Source: Granulicella sp. WH15
GTDB lineage: Bacteria > Acidobacteriota > Terriglobia > Terriglobales > Acidobacteriaceae
Direction: 5' to 3'
NCBI RefSeq assembly: GCF_009914315.1
Contig: NZ_CP042596.1
Span: forward strand, 868,001-932,000
Length of the DNA stretch: 64,000 nucleotides
Program-made: the position numbers and the translations under genes
Part shown: positions 42,142 through 51,475 of the stretch, in pieces
How positions within the stretch are numbered: position 1 is the stretch's first letter
Layout: each line of letters starts with the position of its first letter
The notes under the pieces: model-generated
Told to the model about the DNA's origin: nothing
What the model saw: only the letters and a program-made list of their open reading frames with translations
Database searches by the model: none

Positions 42142-43685
42142 GTCGTCCTCTTTTCTGGATCGCTCTGCATATTCGAAAGTGCGGATGCGATCAATGCCTT
42201 CGTATCAATCTTATTCGTGCTTGCCAGCGGCAGCTCACTCACAAACCATACACGCCGTGGATGCTGATAAGCCGGTGCGTTCGCCAGTGCGAACTGTTGA
42301 ATCTCCCGCTCGCTTGCCTGCGCGTGCGGCTTGAGAACGACGAAGGCAACCGGCTTCGCGCCCTTGATCTCATCGGGGATGGGAACGACGGCAACCTGCT
42401 GGACCGCAGAATGTCGCTCCAGCATCTTCTCCACTTCGCCCGGATAGATATTCTCCGCACCGCACGAGAACATATCGTCAGCCCGCCCAACATAAAAATA
42501 GAAGCCAAGGGCATCGCGATGAAAGACATCGCCGGTGCGATAGTACCCATCCTCGGTAAAGACCTTGCGCGTCATCTCCGGACGGCCGTAATACTCGGTG
42601 AGTAGCGCGGGAGACTTGATCTCAAGCACGCCATCGGCCTCCCCGGTCCCCTTGCCGTCGATGCGCAGACTAACCTCAGGATGCTTGAAGCCAAGTGAGA
42701 GTGCAGGCGTCGGTACACCATCGGGATGAGGCGCGAAGACAATGGGCCCCGCCTCCGTAGTGCCGTAAACATTGGCGATCTGCGCATTGGGGAAGAGCTT
42801 GCGAAGCGACTCGAAGAGCGCCGGCGAGACCGGCGCGGAGCCCATGCGAAGCGATCGAACTGAAGAGAGATCGGTGCGCGCAAGAAGATCCGGCCGCTTC
42901 AGGATCATCGAGAACATGGTTGGAACCGCCGTCAGCGCGTTGCACTTGTATCGTTCGATGGCGTCGATGTAGGTGGGTACGTCAAAGCCCGGCAGCAGTA
43001 CGACCGAGTCATGCTGCGCCAGTGCGGCGTGTGCCGTCGCAAGCGCGTTCATGTGATAAAGAGGAGCGGCGATCAGTGTCCGCAGCCGCTCGGTAGAAGC
43101 CGGACGGCGACGCATCTTTAGCACCCACAGATGGCTTTCGTGCGAGAGCACCACACCTTTAGGAACGCCCGTTGAACCGGAGGTATAGAGGAACATCGCA
43201 GCCTGGTCGGGCACAGGCTCGTCCGGCGTAAAGGCTCCCGGCGAGAGAAAAGCTTCGAAGGCCTCAGTGCCCGCCGAAACTTTGCCGAAACATACTCTGG
43301 GAATATCTGTGGGGCAAAGTGAGGCGCGCTCCGCATCACAGAAGACGAGCCTGGCCCCGGCATCGCGAAGGATCAGGTCAATCCCCGCGGCAGGCAGCTT
43401 GATATTGAGAGGAACGGGAACAAGCCCAGCCTGCATCGCTGCGAAGAAGACGGCAAGGTACTCGGCCCGATTGGCCGACACTACCGCAACGCGATCACCC
43501 GTAGATAGACCGAGAGCCAGCAGCCCACGCGCGATGGCCTGGACCAGCTCGTGCAGTTGTCGATAGCTATAAGTCGTGGGTGGAGTTTCACCACCGAGAT
43601 CAATGATGGCCGGGTCATCCTGATTGCCATCTTGCGAGAGAGCAGCGCCCAGATTGGACCAGCGCGCGCCAGATTGCATACTCAT
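42138..43685 (-). CDS. AMP-forming acyl/aryl-CoA synthetase-like ligase
   Basis: 515 residues of the ANL superfamily: AMFLYTSGSTGVPKGVVLSH (P-loop), VYGTTEAGPI, YYRTGDVFHRDALGFYFYVGRADDMFSCGAENIYPGEVEKML, and catalytic Lys in ASTNKIDTKAL. It activates a carboxylate to the acyl-AMP and then the CoA thioester. The substrate cannot be read from sequence; neighbours (tannase/feruloyl esterase, UbiD) suggest an aromatic acid. Overlaps neighbours by ATGA. Confidence 0.92.
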   Translation of the reverse strand: MSMQSGARWSNLGAALSQDGNQDDPAIIDLGGETPPTTYSYRQLHELVQAIARGLLALGLSTGDRVAVVSANRAEYLAVFFAAMQAGLVPVPLNIKLPAAGIDLILRDAGARLVFCDAERASLCPTDIPRVCFGKVSAGTEAFEAFLSPGAFTPDEPVPDQAAMFLYTSGSTGVPKGVVLSHESHLWVLKMRRRPASTERLRTLIAAPLYHMNALATAHAALAQHDSVVLLPGFDVPTYIDAIERYKCNALTAVPTMFSMILKRPDLLARTDLSSVRSLRMGSAPVSPALFESLRKLFPNAQIANVYGTTEAGPIVFAPHPDGVPTPALSLGFKHPEVSLRIDGKGTGEADGVLEIKSPALLTEYYGRPEMTRKVFTEDGYYRTGDVFHRDALGFYFYVGRADDMFSCGAENIYPGEVEKMLERHSAVQQVAVVPIPDEIKGAKPVAFVVLKPHAQASEREIQQFALANAPAYQHPRRVWFVSELPLASTNKIDTKALIASALSNMQSDPEKRTT

Positions 43686-44533
43686 GCTTCTACGAACTCC
43701 AGTCCAACATTGAACGCGTTGGTTGCTGGTATCAGAATACTCTCCGATCCGAAGATCACGCCCGCTACTCCATTCTCTCTGAGCACTCGCGCGGTCTGCG
43801 TCAGCGATTGCGTGCGAAAAGTGAGCGTTGCCATATACGCCGAACGGCCCTTGGCTTCGGCCCAGATGCTGCTGAGCGATGGATCGGGCGCGGAGTACAG
43901 ATCGACGACCACATCTCCTACCCGAAAGCTCGATCGATTCTCTCCTGTCTCAACGCGCAGCGTATCTCCCAGGGTGTGGCCGAAGAACTCCAGCAAACGC
44001 ACTGGGTCAATAACGGACACACGCACGCGAGAGATCGCGACGACGCCATTCGGATGCACCTGCGCTTCGGGCGTCCATACCAGCTCAGGAGTCTGATGAT
44101 GACAGAAGTAGAAGCGCCCAAAGGGCGACGCCTCCGGCTCCAATCGAACCACATCGAACTTAGCATCACGAATACCATCTGCAAGCGTGACTGGCCTCGA
44201 GAAGAAGACCGGCTCCTTTGCAGCCACGCCTCGCGCTAGCAGATCGCGATAGAGCTGATCGACATCACCGGCAGCAAAGACAAAGCCGTTGAGACCCTCC
44301 GGGAACGTGGCGATATCGGCTCGCCTGGACCCAGCGCCCATGCCCAGCAGCTCAAGGTATAGTCCCTGAAAGACCGCAAGATGATTCACCGAGCCAAGCG
44401 TATGAAAGCCGCGCTCCGTAAGGTGAAATCCGAAGGCTCGATACGCACGCTCGGCCTCACCCATACGGTCTCCCGCATCCACCACCAGGTGGTCAATCTG
44501 TGTGGCGAGCGGTCTGGAGTTTTCCTGATCCAC
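43682..44533 (-). CDS. VOC/glyoxalase-superfamily protein
   Basis: 283 residues from GTG 44533, which has AGGTAGGA upstream and lies eight bases after the esterase stop; an ATG at 44641 would overlap the esterase gene by 100 bp. Two beta-alpha-beta-beta-beta modules: TQIDHLVVDAGDRMGEAERAYRAFGFHLTERGFHTLGSVNHLAVF, LYLELLGMG and a second starting VVAISRVRVSVIDPVRLLEFFG. His in IDHLV and Glu in YLELL match metal ligands. VOC proteins include ring-cleaving dioxygenases, epimerases and thiol-transferases, so chemistry is open. Confidence 0.83.
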   Translation of the reverse strand: MDQENSRPLATQIDHLVVDAGDRMGEAERAYRAFGFHLTERGFHTLGSVNHLAVFQGLYLELLGMGAGSRRADIATFPEGLNGFVFAAGDVDQLYRDLLARGVAAKEPVFFSRPVTLADGIRDAKFDVVRLEPEASPFGRFYFCHHQTPELVWTPEAQVHPNGVVAISRVRVSVIDPVRLLEFFGHTLGDTLRVETGENRSSFRVGDVVVDLYSAPDPSLSSIWAEAKGRSAYMATLTFRTQSLTQTARVLRENGVAGVIFGSESILIPATNAFNVGLEFVEA

Positions 44534-44541
44534 TAAACGTC

Positions 44542-46233
44542 CTACCTCTCTCGACAGGCAAAGTTCTGCTGCTTCCAGTTCGCAGAAACATTCTCTCCAC
44601 CCGCTGGCCCTGTGTACACCGCCTGCTGCGGAAACGGGCACAGCTTCCGTTCATCGGTGATCGGACCGGGGGTATTATCATCGCGCACAGAGCTGCGATG
44701 CACCGCGACAATCGAGTCCGGAGCAACGCCCTCCTCAACCCACTTCACCAGCGCGGGCAGCTTATCCCATTCGTTCGGCCCGGGTCCGCCGCCGCAGTGT
44801 CCCATGCCTGGCACCATAAAGAGACGCGCGTCCTTCTGAGCTTCGGGATATGATCCATCAAAGGTCTTCTGCACCACCTGCTGATAATAAGCAACGATGC
44901 TCTCGGGCAGCGCGTCACCATCGCTCCACCCCTGGTACATCAGCAACTTGCCCTTGCGTTGCTTCAGAAACCGATTGAGGTCAGGGTCGACTGCATCCAT
45001 GTAGTGCTGAACGAACTGCGCTTTGCCTGCGGTGATGTCGTCGAAGTTGAACTCCCACCACGCATACTCCGGAAAGATGCCGCCTTTATAGGGAGCATCG
45101 CCAACGCTATGAATCTCGTTGGGCGGAAGCCCCGGCGAGTCTTCGTAGATGAGGAAGTTCGCATGGTCGAGTTCATAGATAAGGTTCGTCGGCAGAAACT
45201 GATTGCCTCCCCACGGAATGACATTCTTGGGCCACTGCACCTCTGAGCCAAAGGAAGGGCCGTAGAAGATCTTCGTCCCCTTGCTGTCATGTGGTCCTGC
45301 ATAGATGGCTTCAATCGTATGCAGTTGCGCTTTGGTAAAGCAGTTATCCGCGTTCTTATCCGCCGGGCAGGCATACTGCTTGAGGTCCTCTGCAGGCTTG
45401 AAGTCGCACTGGCGCGGGTCGTTGATAACTCCATCCTTGATGCCGTCCTTCGCATCGCACTTGGCCAGCACAGCGTCATGCAGAATATCGACCTTCTTCA
45501 GATCCTTAAAGCTTCCGTCCCCGTCCTTATCGAATGCGAGGTTCCCGGCTGCATGATTCTCAAGCAGATGCTTCTCCGTCCATATATGAGCGACGTTCAG
45601 CTTCGTAAAGTCGATTGCAGGAGAGCCGATGACAATGCCGTCAAAGTCCGCAGGATAGCGTTGCGCCTCCAGCATCCCCTGGCGCCCGCCAGTGGAACAG
45701 CCTTCAAAATAAACATGCTTCTGAGGCTTGCCATAAAACGCCAGGGTCAAGGCCTTCGATGCGTTAGCCGTGACATGAATAGCCCGGTACGCATAGTCGA
45801 AGAACTCCTGCTTGTTGTTGAACGCGAAGGACGAGTTAGGCTCGGCCCCGTTATCGTGACCAGTATTGTTACTTACTACAGCGTAGCCCTGCGCCAGCCG
45901 ATTGAAGGCGAACTGAAAGTTCCCAGCCTTGCCGCCATTGCCGATATTCAACAGCCGTCCGTTCCAGGTGTCACCCAGAGGAAGCTGCGCCTGCCAGTGA
46001 ATCGCAGGTGCAATCAACCCATACACCTGGCAGTAAGCGGGCAGTTTGCCAGAGGCCGCGACAGTCTCGGCCGAGAGAATCGTCAGGTTCGGCGTCCCGA
46101 TCAGGCTATGACAAGCCTCGGATGAAGCAGGCGCAGGCGTGGCAGGCTGCGCCATTGCCACAATAGAACCAAGGGGCAAACCTAGCGCCACCGACGTAAT
46201 CAATCTGACCGCACTTCTACTGTAGGGGTTCAT
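44542..46233 (-). CDS. Secreted tannase/feruloyl esterase family protein
   Basis: 563 residues, signal peptide ending IVAMAQ. The hallmark CS-D-HC arrangement is present: Cys179-Ser180 in GCSTGGRQG, Asp438 or Asp440 in YQGWSDGDALP, and His479-Cys480 in GMGHCGGG, where the two cysteines form the active-site disulfide. A lid with a calcium-type site (DKDGDGSFKD; AKDGIKDGVINDPRQCDF) is intact. It hydrolyses aromatic esters such as gallates or ferulates in the periplasm. 24 bp downstream of the receptor gene, with AAGGCAG before the ATG. Confidence 0.92.
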   Translation of the reverse strand: MNPYSRSAVRLITSVALGLPLGSIVAMAQPATPAPASSEACHSLIGTPNLTILSAETVAASGKLPAYCQVYGLIAPAIHWQAQLPLGDTWNGRLLNIGNGGKAGNFQFAFNRLAQGYAVVSNNTGHDNGAEPNSSFAFNNKQEFFDYAYRAIHVTANASKALTLAFYGKPQKHVYFEGCSTGGRQGMLEAQRYPADFDGIVIGSPAIDFTKLNVAHIWTEKHLLENHAAGNLAFDKDGDGSFKDLKKVDILHDAVLAKCDAKDGIKDGVINDPRQCDFKPAEDLKQYACPADKNADNCFTKAQLHTIEAIYAGPHDSKGTKIFYGPSFGSEVQWPKNVIPWGGNQFLPTNLIYELDHANFLIYEDSPGLPPNEIHSVGDAPYKGGIFPEYAWWEFNFDDITAGKAQFVQHYMDAVDPDLNRFLKQRKGKLLMYQGWSDGDALPESIVAYYQQVVQKTFDGSYPEAQKDARLFMVPGMGHCGGGPGPNEWDKLPALVKWVEEGVAPDSIVAVHRSSVRDDNTPGPITDERKLCPFPQQAVYTGPAGGENVSANWKQQNFACRER

Positions 46234-46257
46234 CGCGCTGCCTTTCTCTGCCTGATC

Positions 46258-49200
46258 TTAAAACAAAATCTTGAGCGCCAATTGAATCTGCCGCTGCGCA
46301 TTAGGATTGATGAGCGAAGTAATCAATCCAGCCGTAGGACTGACCCCGGCCGAAGAGAACGCGGTCTCAGTAGGCTCCGCAAAGTTTTCACGATTGATGA
46401 TGTTGAAGAACTCGGCACGGAACTGTATCGCGCCGCTGCTACCCAACACCGCGAGTTTCGTATCTTTCACCACCGAGAGATCCAGGTTCAACAGCCCCGG
46501 GCCATAGAGCGAATCCCGTCCTACATTGCCGAGAAAGCCCGCCGGGCCAACCGTATACATGTGCGGATTGAAGTACTGCGCGCGCGTATGTTGAATGACC
46601 CTGCCACGATTGAAGACGACTGCCTGAGGATCGAGCGCCAGCGCAGCTGCCAGGTTCTCCGGAGTCACATAAGATGGCCGCTCATTGCCCAGGTTCGTAT
46701 TAATGGCGGAGCGCGAGTTATTGAATCCGACCTGCGGTGAAAAGGGCAGCCCGCTCTGTGCCGAAAGAATCGGCGAGATCCACCATCCATTCACCACCTG
46801 ACGGCCGACAACTCCAAACCGTTGCGTATGTGGAAGGCGATAGATTGCATTCAGACGAAGGTTATTCGTCACATTGAAAGCCGCCGCGCTGCGGTCTCTC
46901 CGGGGATCGTACGAGTTATCCGGCTGCAGCGGAGTGGCCGTGCTCTCAATACCCACGACGCCCTGCCCATTGTCGATAACGCGTGACCAGGTATAAGAAG
47001 CCTGCAATTGCAAGGTAGTCGCCACATCGCGATTCACGCTCACCTGCATCCCGTGATAGATCGAGTCGCCTGTAGATCCATTCTGCAGAATCGAACCAAA
47101 GTGCGGATTGATGCGGGTAGCGCCTACTGGCCAGTAGGTCTGACCATCGACGATCTGCCGCTGATTCGGATTGATGTCGACGTTCTGAATCAGATGCAGC
47201 CCGCGCGTCCCTACATAGGCGAGGGTCAAGAGTGTATGCGACGGCAGTTGCTGCTGTACCGATGCCAGCCACTCATCCGCGGTCGGTTGCTGCAGGTTGT
47301 GCCCGATCGTCTGCGCCGAGGGCGATACCACCGTGGACGGAGTAGGGAAGGGAATCGTCGCAGTGCCGGCTGCATTGGCGGCCAGCGCACTCACGGGCAA
47401 CCCCAGCTTGAAGGTCGCAGCGGCCTGTCCCGTGAACGTAGGCACGACGCTGGCGCTGAAGGGCGGTGTGGCTACCGAGTAGTTGTTGTAAGCGCCGTTA
47501 AGCGGCTCCACATCGTAGAGACGGTTATAGCCTGCGTGGAATGCAGTTTTGCCATTGCCGAAGACATCCCACGCCAGCCCGATGCGCGGGCTGAAGTTCT
47601 TGAGCGATGGATTGTGAGCCAGCATCGGTCCAACAGTGAAGCTAGTGGCGGCGGGATCAACAAGAGGAATGTTATTCACGTAAGCGGTCTGGCCGTGGTC
47701 TTCCACGGGAACAGTCCAAGGCTCATAACGCAGGCCCAAATTCAGCGTAAGTCGCGGCCAGATCTTGAAGTCATCCTGCACATAAAATCCAAATTCGTTA
47801 TCCGTAAATGCGGGATGATAGGTTGGCCCGAATGCTCTCAGCGTAAACGTTGAGGCATTGCCCGTTATAAAGCTGGAGAGGCTGGGAAAGGTGAATCCTC
47901 CACGCGCATTCTGCGGAGAGCCGATCGACGGAGCCACGCGGTTGTAGAGCACACCGAACTTCACCGAGTGGCGTCCGACGTTATAGAACGCATCGTCGCG
48001 GATGTCGTATACCAGCTTGCGCGAGCGCGTATCCGAGCTGCACGGCCCAAAACTGGCCACACCCGGAATGGAGATCGATCCCATCGTCTGCCCCGGCAAG
48101 ATGGACAGGTCTCCAGGCACACTGGCGAAGCAGTTCACCTGCGTGTCGATGCCCGTATAAGAGAAGCCAATCGTATTCAGCAGTCGCGAAGAAAACGTAT
48201 GCGTCTCGGAGACGGTGCCGATATTCCCCTTGCTGAGCGCGTTGTAATAAAAGTAGGGCTGACCCTGCGAGACAGGCTCAGTTGCATAGTCGGTCGTGAA
48301 ACGGGCAAAGGCCGTATCCTTCTCGCCGAAGATGTAGTCCACGCGAGCCTGCCCATAGTACTCATTCTGCGGTTGGTTGAAGGTGAAGTTATATTGATTT
48401 GGGCTGCCCGGAGCATAGACGACGCCTGCAGGACGAAAGATAGGGAGCAGGCTGGCCGTTACTGCATTGACGGTTACGGAGGGAGTCGAAGCAGGCAGTT
48501 GCAGCTGAGGGCATTGCGCATTCGTCAACACAGCGCCAGCCGCGGCGATGCAACCCGGCCCCAGTGTCGTCACAGAAGTTGGAATCGGCTGTGAGGCCTT
48601 CAGAGCTTCAAAGACGGTCGAGAAGAAGGCGCGACCCTTGACGATAGGACCACCCAGCGCGCCGCCAAACTGATTGCGATGGAAGGTCTGCTTCGGTTGG
48701 GTCGACAGCAGGATAGGATACTTGGCATCCAGGGCACTGTTGCGGAGGTAGTCATACACATCTCCGTGAAACGCATTCGTTCCGCCCTTGCTGACAAGGA
48801 TGAGCTGCGCGCCCAATACCCCGCCATACTCAGCGCCGGTAAATCCATTGATGACACGAAACTCCTGAATACCATCGACGCCCAGCGACTCACTCAGGAT
48901 CGAAGAGCCTGCTCCGCCTTGAATACTGACGACGCTCGCACCATCGAGCAGTTGTAGATTGGAGCGGTCCGGCATTCCGTTCGAGCTGAACCACTCGCCA
49001 ACCGTGCCGCCCTGCGTTCCCTTATTCGTATTGAGATCGACGCCCGGCTGCAGAAATGCAAGATCGACAAAGTTGCGTCCATTCAAGGGAAGATCTTCGA
49101 TGCGTTGCGGCGAGACAAAGCCGCCAAGCGAAGGGCTCGTAGTGTCAACCTGTTGAGTGCTGTCTGTGACGAGGACCGATTCCGTAGTCGAGCCAACGGG

Positions 49201-49551
49201 CAGCGAGATATCCAGGGTAGAGTTCGTTGCAACCGAGATCGTCAACCCCGAGATGGATGCGGTGTTAAAGCCGCTGTGAGCCGCGCTTACAGTGTAAGCT
49301 CCCACGGGAAGCTCAGGAACCGCATAGGAGCCGTCGCTCTTGCTGGTTGTCGTACGCGTCAGGCCGGTCCCGAGGTTCTTGAGCACGACGGTTGCGTCCG
49401 GAAGCACGCTGCCCGTTGGGTCTTTGACGATTCCCGAGAGCGAGCCCGTTGACACCTGGCCAAACAGCGAGAGAGAGAAGAAAAGCACGGTCACAGCAAG
49501 CAGAGTCTTTGCAGAGATGGCTATCGAGCGAATGATCGTATGCAGGTTCAT
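46258..49551 (-). CDS. TonB-dependent receptor, Oar-like, head of the cysteine-leader operon
   Basis: 1097 residues, ATG 49551 after GAAGGAGCAACAACTCCA. Signal sequence with TLLAVTVLFFSLSLFGQ, carboxypeptidase-regulatory-like domain (GSLSGIVKDPTGSVLPDATVVL), plug (IEDLPLNGRNFVDLAFLQPGVDL; GAEYGGVLGAQLILVSKGGTNAFHG), barrel to LALKILF. Its 5' region contains the CCCCC-stop leader (49734-49799). It leads the operon with esterase, VOC, ligase, dehydrogenase, thioesterase and gamma-glutamyltransferase, so its cargo is probably an aromatic or organosulfur compound. Confidence 0.92.
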   Translation of the reverse strand: MNLHTIIRSIAISAKTLLAVTVLFFSLSLFGQVSTGSLSGIVKDPTGSVLPDATVVLKNLGTGLTRTTTSKSDGSYAVPELPVGAYTVSAAHSGFNTASISGLTISVATNSTLDISLPVGSTTESVLVTDSTQQVDTTSPSLGGFVSPQRIEDLPLNGRNFVDLAFLQPGVDLNTNKGTQGGTVGEWFSSNGMPDRSNLQLLDGASVVSIQGGAGSSILSESLGVDGIQEFRVINGFTGAEYGGVLGAQLILVSKGGTNAFHGDVYDYLRNSALDAKYPILLSTQPKQTFHRNQFGGALGGPIVKGRAFFSTVFEALKASQPIPTSVTTLGPGCIAAAGAVLTNAQCPQLQLPASTPSVTVNAVTASLLPIFRPAGVVYAPGSPNQYNFTFNQPQNEYYGQARVDYIFGEKDTAFARFTTDYATEPVSQGQPYFYYNALSKGNIGTVSETHTFSSRLLNTIGFSYTGIDTQVNCFASVPGDLSILPGQTMGSISIPGVASFGPCSSDTRSRKLVYDIRDDAFYNVGRHSVKFGVLYNRVAPSIGSPQNARGGFTFPSLSSFITGNASTFTLRAFGPTYHPAFTDNEFGFYVQDDFKIWPRLTLNLGLRYEPWTVPVEDHGQTAYVNNIPLVDPAATSFTVGPMLAHNPSLKNFSPRIGLAWDVFGNGKTAFHAGYNRLYDVEPLNGAYNNYSVATPPFSASVVPTFTGQAAATFKLGLPVSALAANAAGTATIPFPTPSTVVSPSAQTIGHNLQQPTADEWLASVQQQLPSHTLLTLAYVGTRGLHLIQNVDINPNQRQIVDGQTYWPVGATRINPHFGSILQNGSTGDSIYHGMQVSVNRDVATTLQLQASYTWSRVIDNGQGVVGIESTATPLQPDNSYDPRRDRSAAAFNVTNNLRLNAIYRLPHTQRFGVVGRQVVNGWWISPILSAQSGLPFSPQVGFNNSRSAINTNLGNERPSYVTPENLAAALALDPQAVVFNRGRVIQHTRAQYFNPHMYTVGPAGFLGNVGRDSLYGPGLLNLDLSVVKDTKLAVLGSSGAIQFRAEFFNIINRENFAEPTETAFSSAGVSPTAGLITSLINPNAQRQIQLALKILF

Positions 49552-49697
49552 TGGAGTTGTTGCTCCTTCGCGTCCATTGGGTCGGACGCTGATGCGAATG
49601 AGACCTATCCCTGGTGCGAGTGCTGCTTCGCCAGATATTGCAGGGGTAGTCTCGATGTGAATCTGATCTGGAACAGGAGTAGGGAGGGAGAGTTTCT

Positions 49698-49718
49698 GGC
49701 GAACCTACCTGTTCGGCC
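49698..49718 (-). promoter_or_regulatory. Hairpin after polycysteine leader 1
   Basis: Read on the - strand, GG-C-CGAAC, loop AGGTAG, GTTCG-CC makes a seven-pair stem with one bulged C, starting 15 nt after the leader stop codon. No U-tract follows, so it would act, if at all, through alternative pairing rather than intrinsic termination. Confidence 0.3.
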
Positions 49719-49733
49719 TGGGATGCCGAAGAG

Positions 49734-49799
49734 TTAGCAGCAACAACAACAACGCACAAGCAGCGCGGAACTACGTCGGATTGGCTCAACGCTCTGCAT
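49734..49799 (-). CDS. Polycysteine leader peptide 1 (21 residues)
   Basis: ATG 49799 to TAA 49734 encodes a peptide that starts MQSVEPIRRSS and ends LLVRCCCCC, five consecutive Cys codons (TGT x3, TGC x2) directly before the stop. It lies between the ABC-transporter ATPase gene and the Oar-like receptor, 182 bp before the receptor start. Polycysteine uORFs act as cysteine-responsive attenuators in mycobacteria: ribosomes stall at Cys codons when cysteine is short and the downstream operon is switched on. The ribosome site is weak. Two TTGACA hexamers (49842-49837 and 49822-49817) lie upstream without a clear -10. Same length as leader 2. Confidence 0.65.
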   Translation of the reverse strand: MQSVEPIRRSSALLVRCCCCC

Positions 49800-49853
49800 G
49801 TCTAGTAACTCGATGGTGTCAAAGATCGAGGGAGTATGTCAACCGAAGCGGAT

Positions 49854-50603
49854 CTACGAGACCTCTGTGGATGCTGCAAGCAGCGCCTCTACAATCTGCC
49901 GGTGACACTCAAAGATGACCAGGTCATCCGGCGACCTGGGACGGGGAACAGGCACTTCAATGATCTTCTGAATCCTGCATGGGCTCCCGCCCAGTACGAC
50001 GACGCGGTCCGCGAGAAAGGCTGCCTCGAGCGTATTGTGCGAGATCAGCAGTCCCGTGGGCTGTTGATCGCGCCACAGCTCCTGCACCTGCAGACGCAGG
50101 CGTCGGCCTGTCAGCTCATCGAGCGCGCTGAAGGGCTCATCCATCAGGATGACGCCCGGCTGGATCGCAAAGGCGCGCGCCAGGGCCACACGCTGGCGCT
50201 CACCGCCAGAGAGCGACAAGGGGTACGACTGCGCATGTCCCGCAAGCTGGACTGCCTGCAACATCCGCTGGCCCATCTCGCGCGGCACCCCGGCTGCCTC
50301 TGTTGCCAACTCGATGTTCTTCTCCACCGAGCGCCACTCGAGCAGGCGCGGCTGCTGAAAGACCATGCCGACCCGCGAGCGATCCGGGGGTAGATCGAGT
50401 GTAACCGTGCCGCCATCAGGCTGATCGAGATTGGCCGCCAGATGCAGCAGCGTTGTCTTGCCGATCCCCGAAGGTCCAACAAAAGCAACCAACTCACCAG
50501 CGCCAACCTCAAGAGAAAAGTCATCGAGAATCTGGCGTACCTCTCCGGTGCGCGGCACGCGGAAGGACTTCGAGACGTGCGAAAAAGAGATGCCTCCGCT
50601 CAT
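49854..50603 (-). CDS. ABC transporter ATPase, SsuB/TauB type
   Basis: 249 residues from ATG 50603, whose ATGA overlaps the permease stop and has GGCGGAGGA nine bases upstream; a TTG seven codons earlier is less likely. Walker A GPSGIGKTTLL, Q-loop VFQQPRLLEW, signature LSGGERQRVALARA, Walker B VILMDEPFSALD, and the H-loop His (LLISHNT). The sequence is of the nitrate/sulfonate/taurine importer family. It energises the permease at 50600-51445. Confidence 0.92.
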   Translation of the reverse strand: MSGGISFSHVSKSFRVPRTGEVRQILDDFSLEVGAGELVAFVGPSGIGKTTLLHLAANLDQPDGGTVTLDLPPDRSRVGMVFQQPRLLEWRSVEKNIELATEAAGVPREMGQRMLQAVQLAGHAQSYPLSLSGGERQRVALARAFAIQPGVILMDEPFSALDELTGRRLRLQVQELWRDQQPTGLLISHNTLEAAFLADRVVVLGGSPCRIQKIIEVPVPRPRSPDDLVIFECHRQIVEALLAASTEVS

Positions 50604-51445
50604 ACGTTTGCGGTCCTCCGCCAACGAGTGATCCGCCGTTCGAATGTCTGTATCAGCACGTACTCAATCGCGGCCATCACACCGCCGAAGATAATTGTCC
50701 AGGCCAGAACCCCGGCGACGTTCTGCGAGCTGAACTCCTGGTTCAACTGATACCCAACGCCACTCGACATTCCGAAGATCTCGACCAGTACGATCACCTT
50801 CCATGCGAGCGAGAAGCTGAGGCGAATGCCGCTCAGCAGAAACGGAGCCATAGCTGGAAGCCAGAGATGCCGCAGCCGCGCCACGGGCGGGAAGCGGAAT
50901 ACGTGCGTCATCTCGATCAGCGAGTAGTCGACAGAGCGCACGCCCTGAATCATATTCACCGTAAGCGCAGGAGCGACTCCAAGGGCGAGTGCGACGACGG
51001 GCGACTTCCAATCGACTCCGAACCAGATGACGCAAAGCAATGCCCAGACCAGCCCGGGAATGGTAAGTCCCAGCACAATGCCGGGGCGGAAGAAAGCCTC
51101 CACCCAGCGATTGCGCCCAGCCGCGATGCCAACGATAAGCGAAATGACAAAGGCGAGTCCGCAGCCCAGCAGTATCCGTTCTAATGTCAGACCAATCTGG
51201 TAGAACGCTCCCTCGGTGATCGCAACCCGCTTGATCTCCATCACAATCTCACCCAGCCCAGGCACCAGCATGGAGTGAATGCGATGCGCCATGATCTGCC
51301 ACGCAACAGCGATGACAAGCAGGAACAAGACCGGCGGCAGAACAGCCGATTTAAATACACTCCACCAAGCCAAGCCACGTCCTCGATCAGACGGACGTGC
51401 AGCCTTGCCGGGTTGCGTTCGGGGTTCCTGAGTAGCGCTGCTCAA
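50600..51445 (-). CDS. ABC transporter permease, SsuC/TauC type
   Basis: 281 residues from TTG 51445. About six TM helices and the EAA-type coupling loop MTHVFRFPPVARLRHLWLPAMAPFLLSGIRLSFSLAWKVIVLVEIFG, which is characteristic of the sulfonate/taurine/nitrate permease family. Forms the membrane channel with the ATPase below and the binding protein above. The family is usually sulfur- or nitrogen-starvation induced. Confidence 0.92.
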   Translation of the reverse strand: MSSATQEPRTQPGKAARPSDRGRGLAWWSVFKSAVLPPVLFLLVIAVAWQIMAHRIHSMLVPGLGEIVMEIKRVAITEGAFYQIGLTLERILLGCGLAFVISLIVGIAAGRNRWVEAFFRPGIVLGLTIPGLVWALLCVIWFGVDWKSPVVALALGVAPALTVNMIQGVRSVDYSLIEMTHVFRFPPVARLRHLWLPAMAPFLLSGIRLSFSLAWKVIVLVEIFGMSSGVGYQLNQEFSSQNVAGVLAWTIIFGGVMAAIEYVLIQTFERRITRWRRTANV

Positions 51446-51475
51446 AGCCTTGTACTCTCTCTGGCGATCATCTTA

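Noticed and set aside
44534..44641. ATG start at 44641 for the VOC protein
   Set aside because: It would overlap the esterase gene by about 100 bp; GTG 44533 has a good ribosome site and begins just before the conserved domain.
49738..49752. The CAACAACAAC tract at leader 1 as a simple microsatellite
   Set aside because: A second Cys-run frame of equal length stands before the neighbouring sulfonate-type operon, and both sit in leader positions, which argues for coding function.
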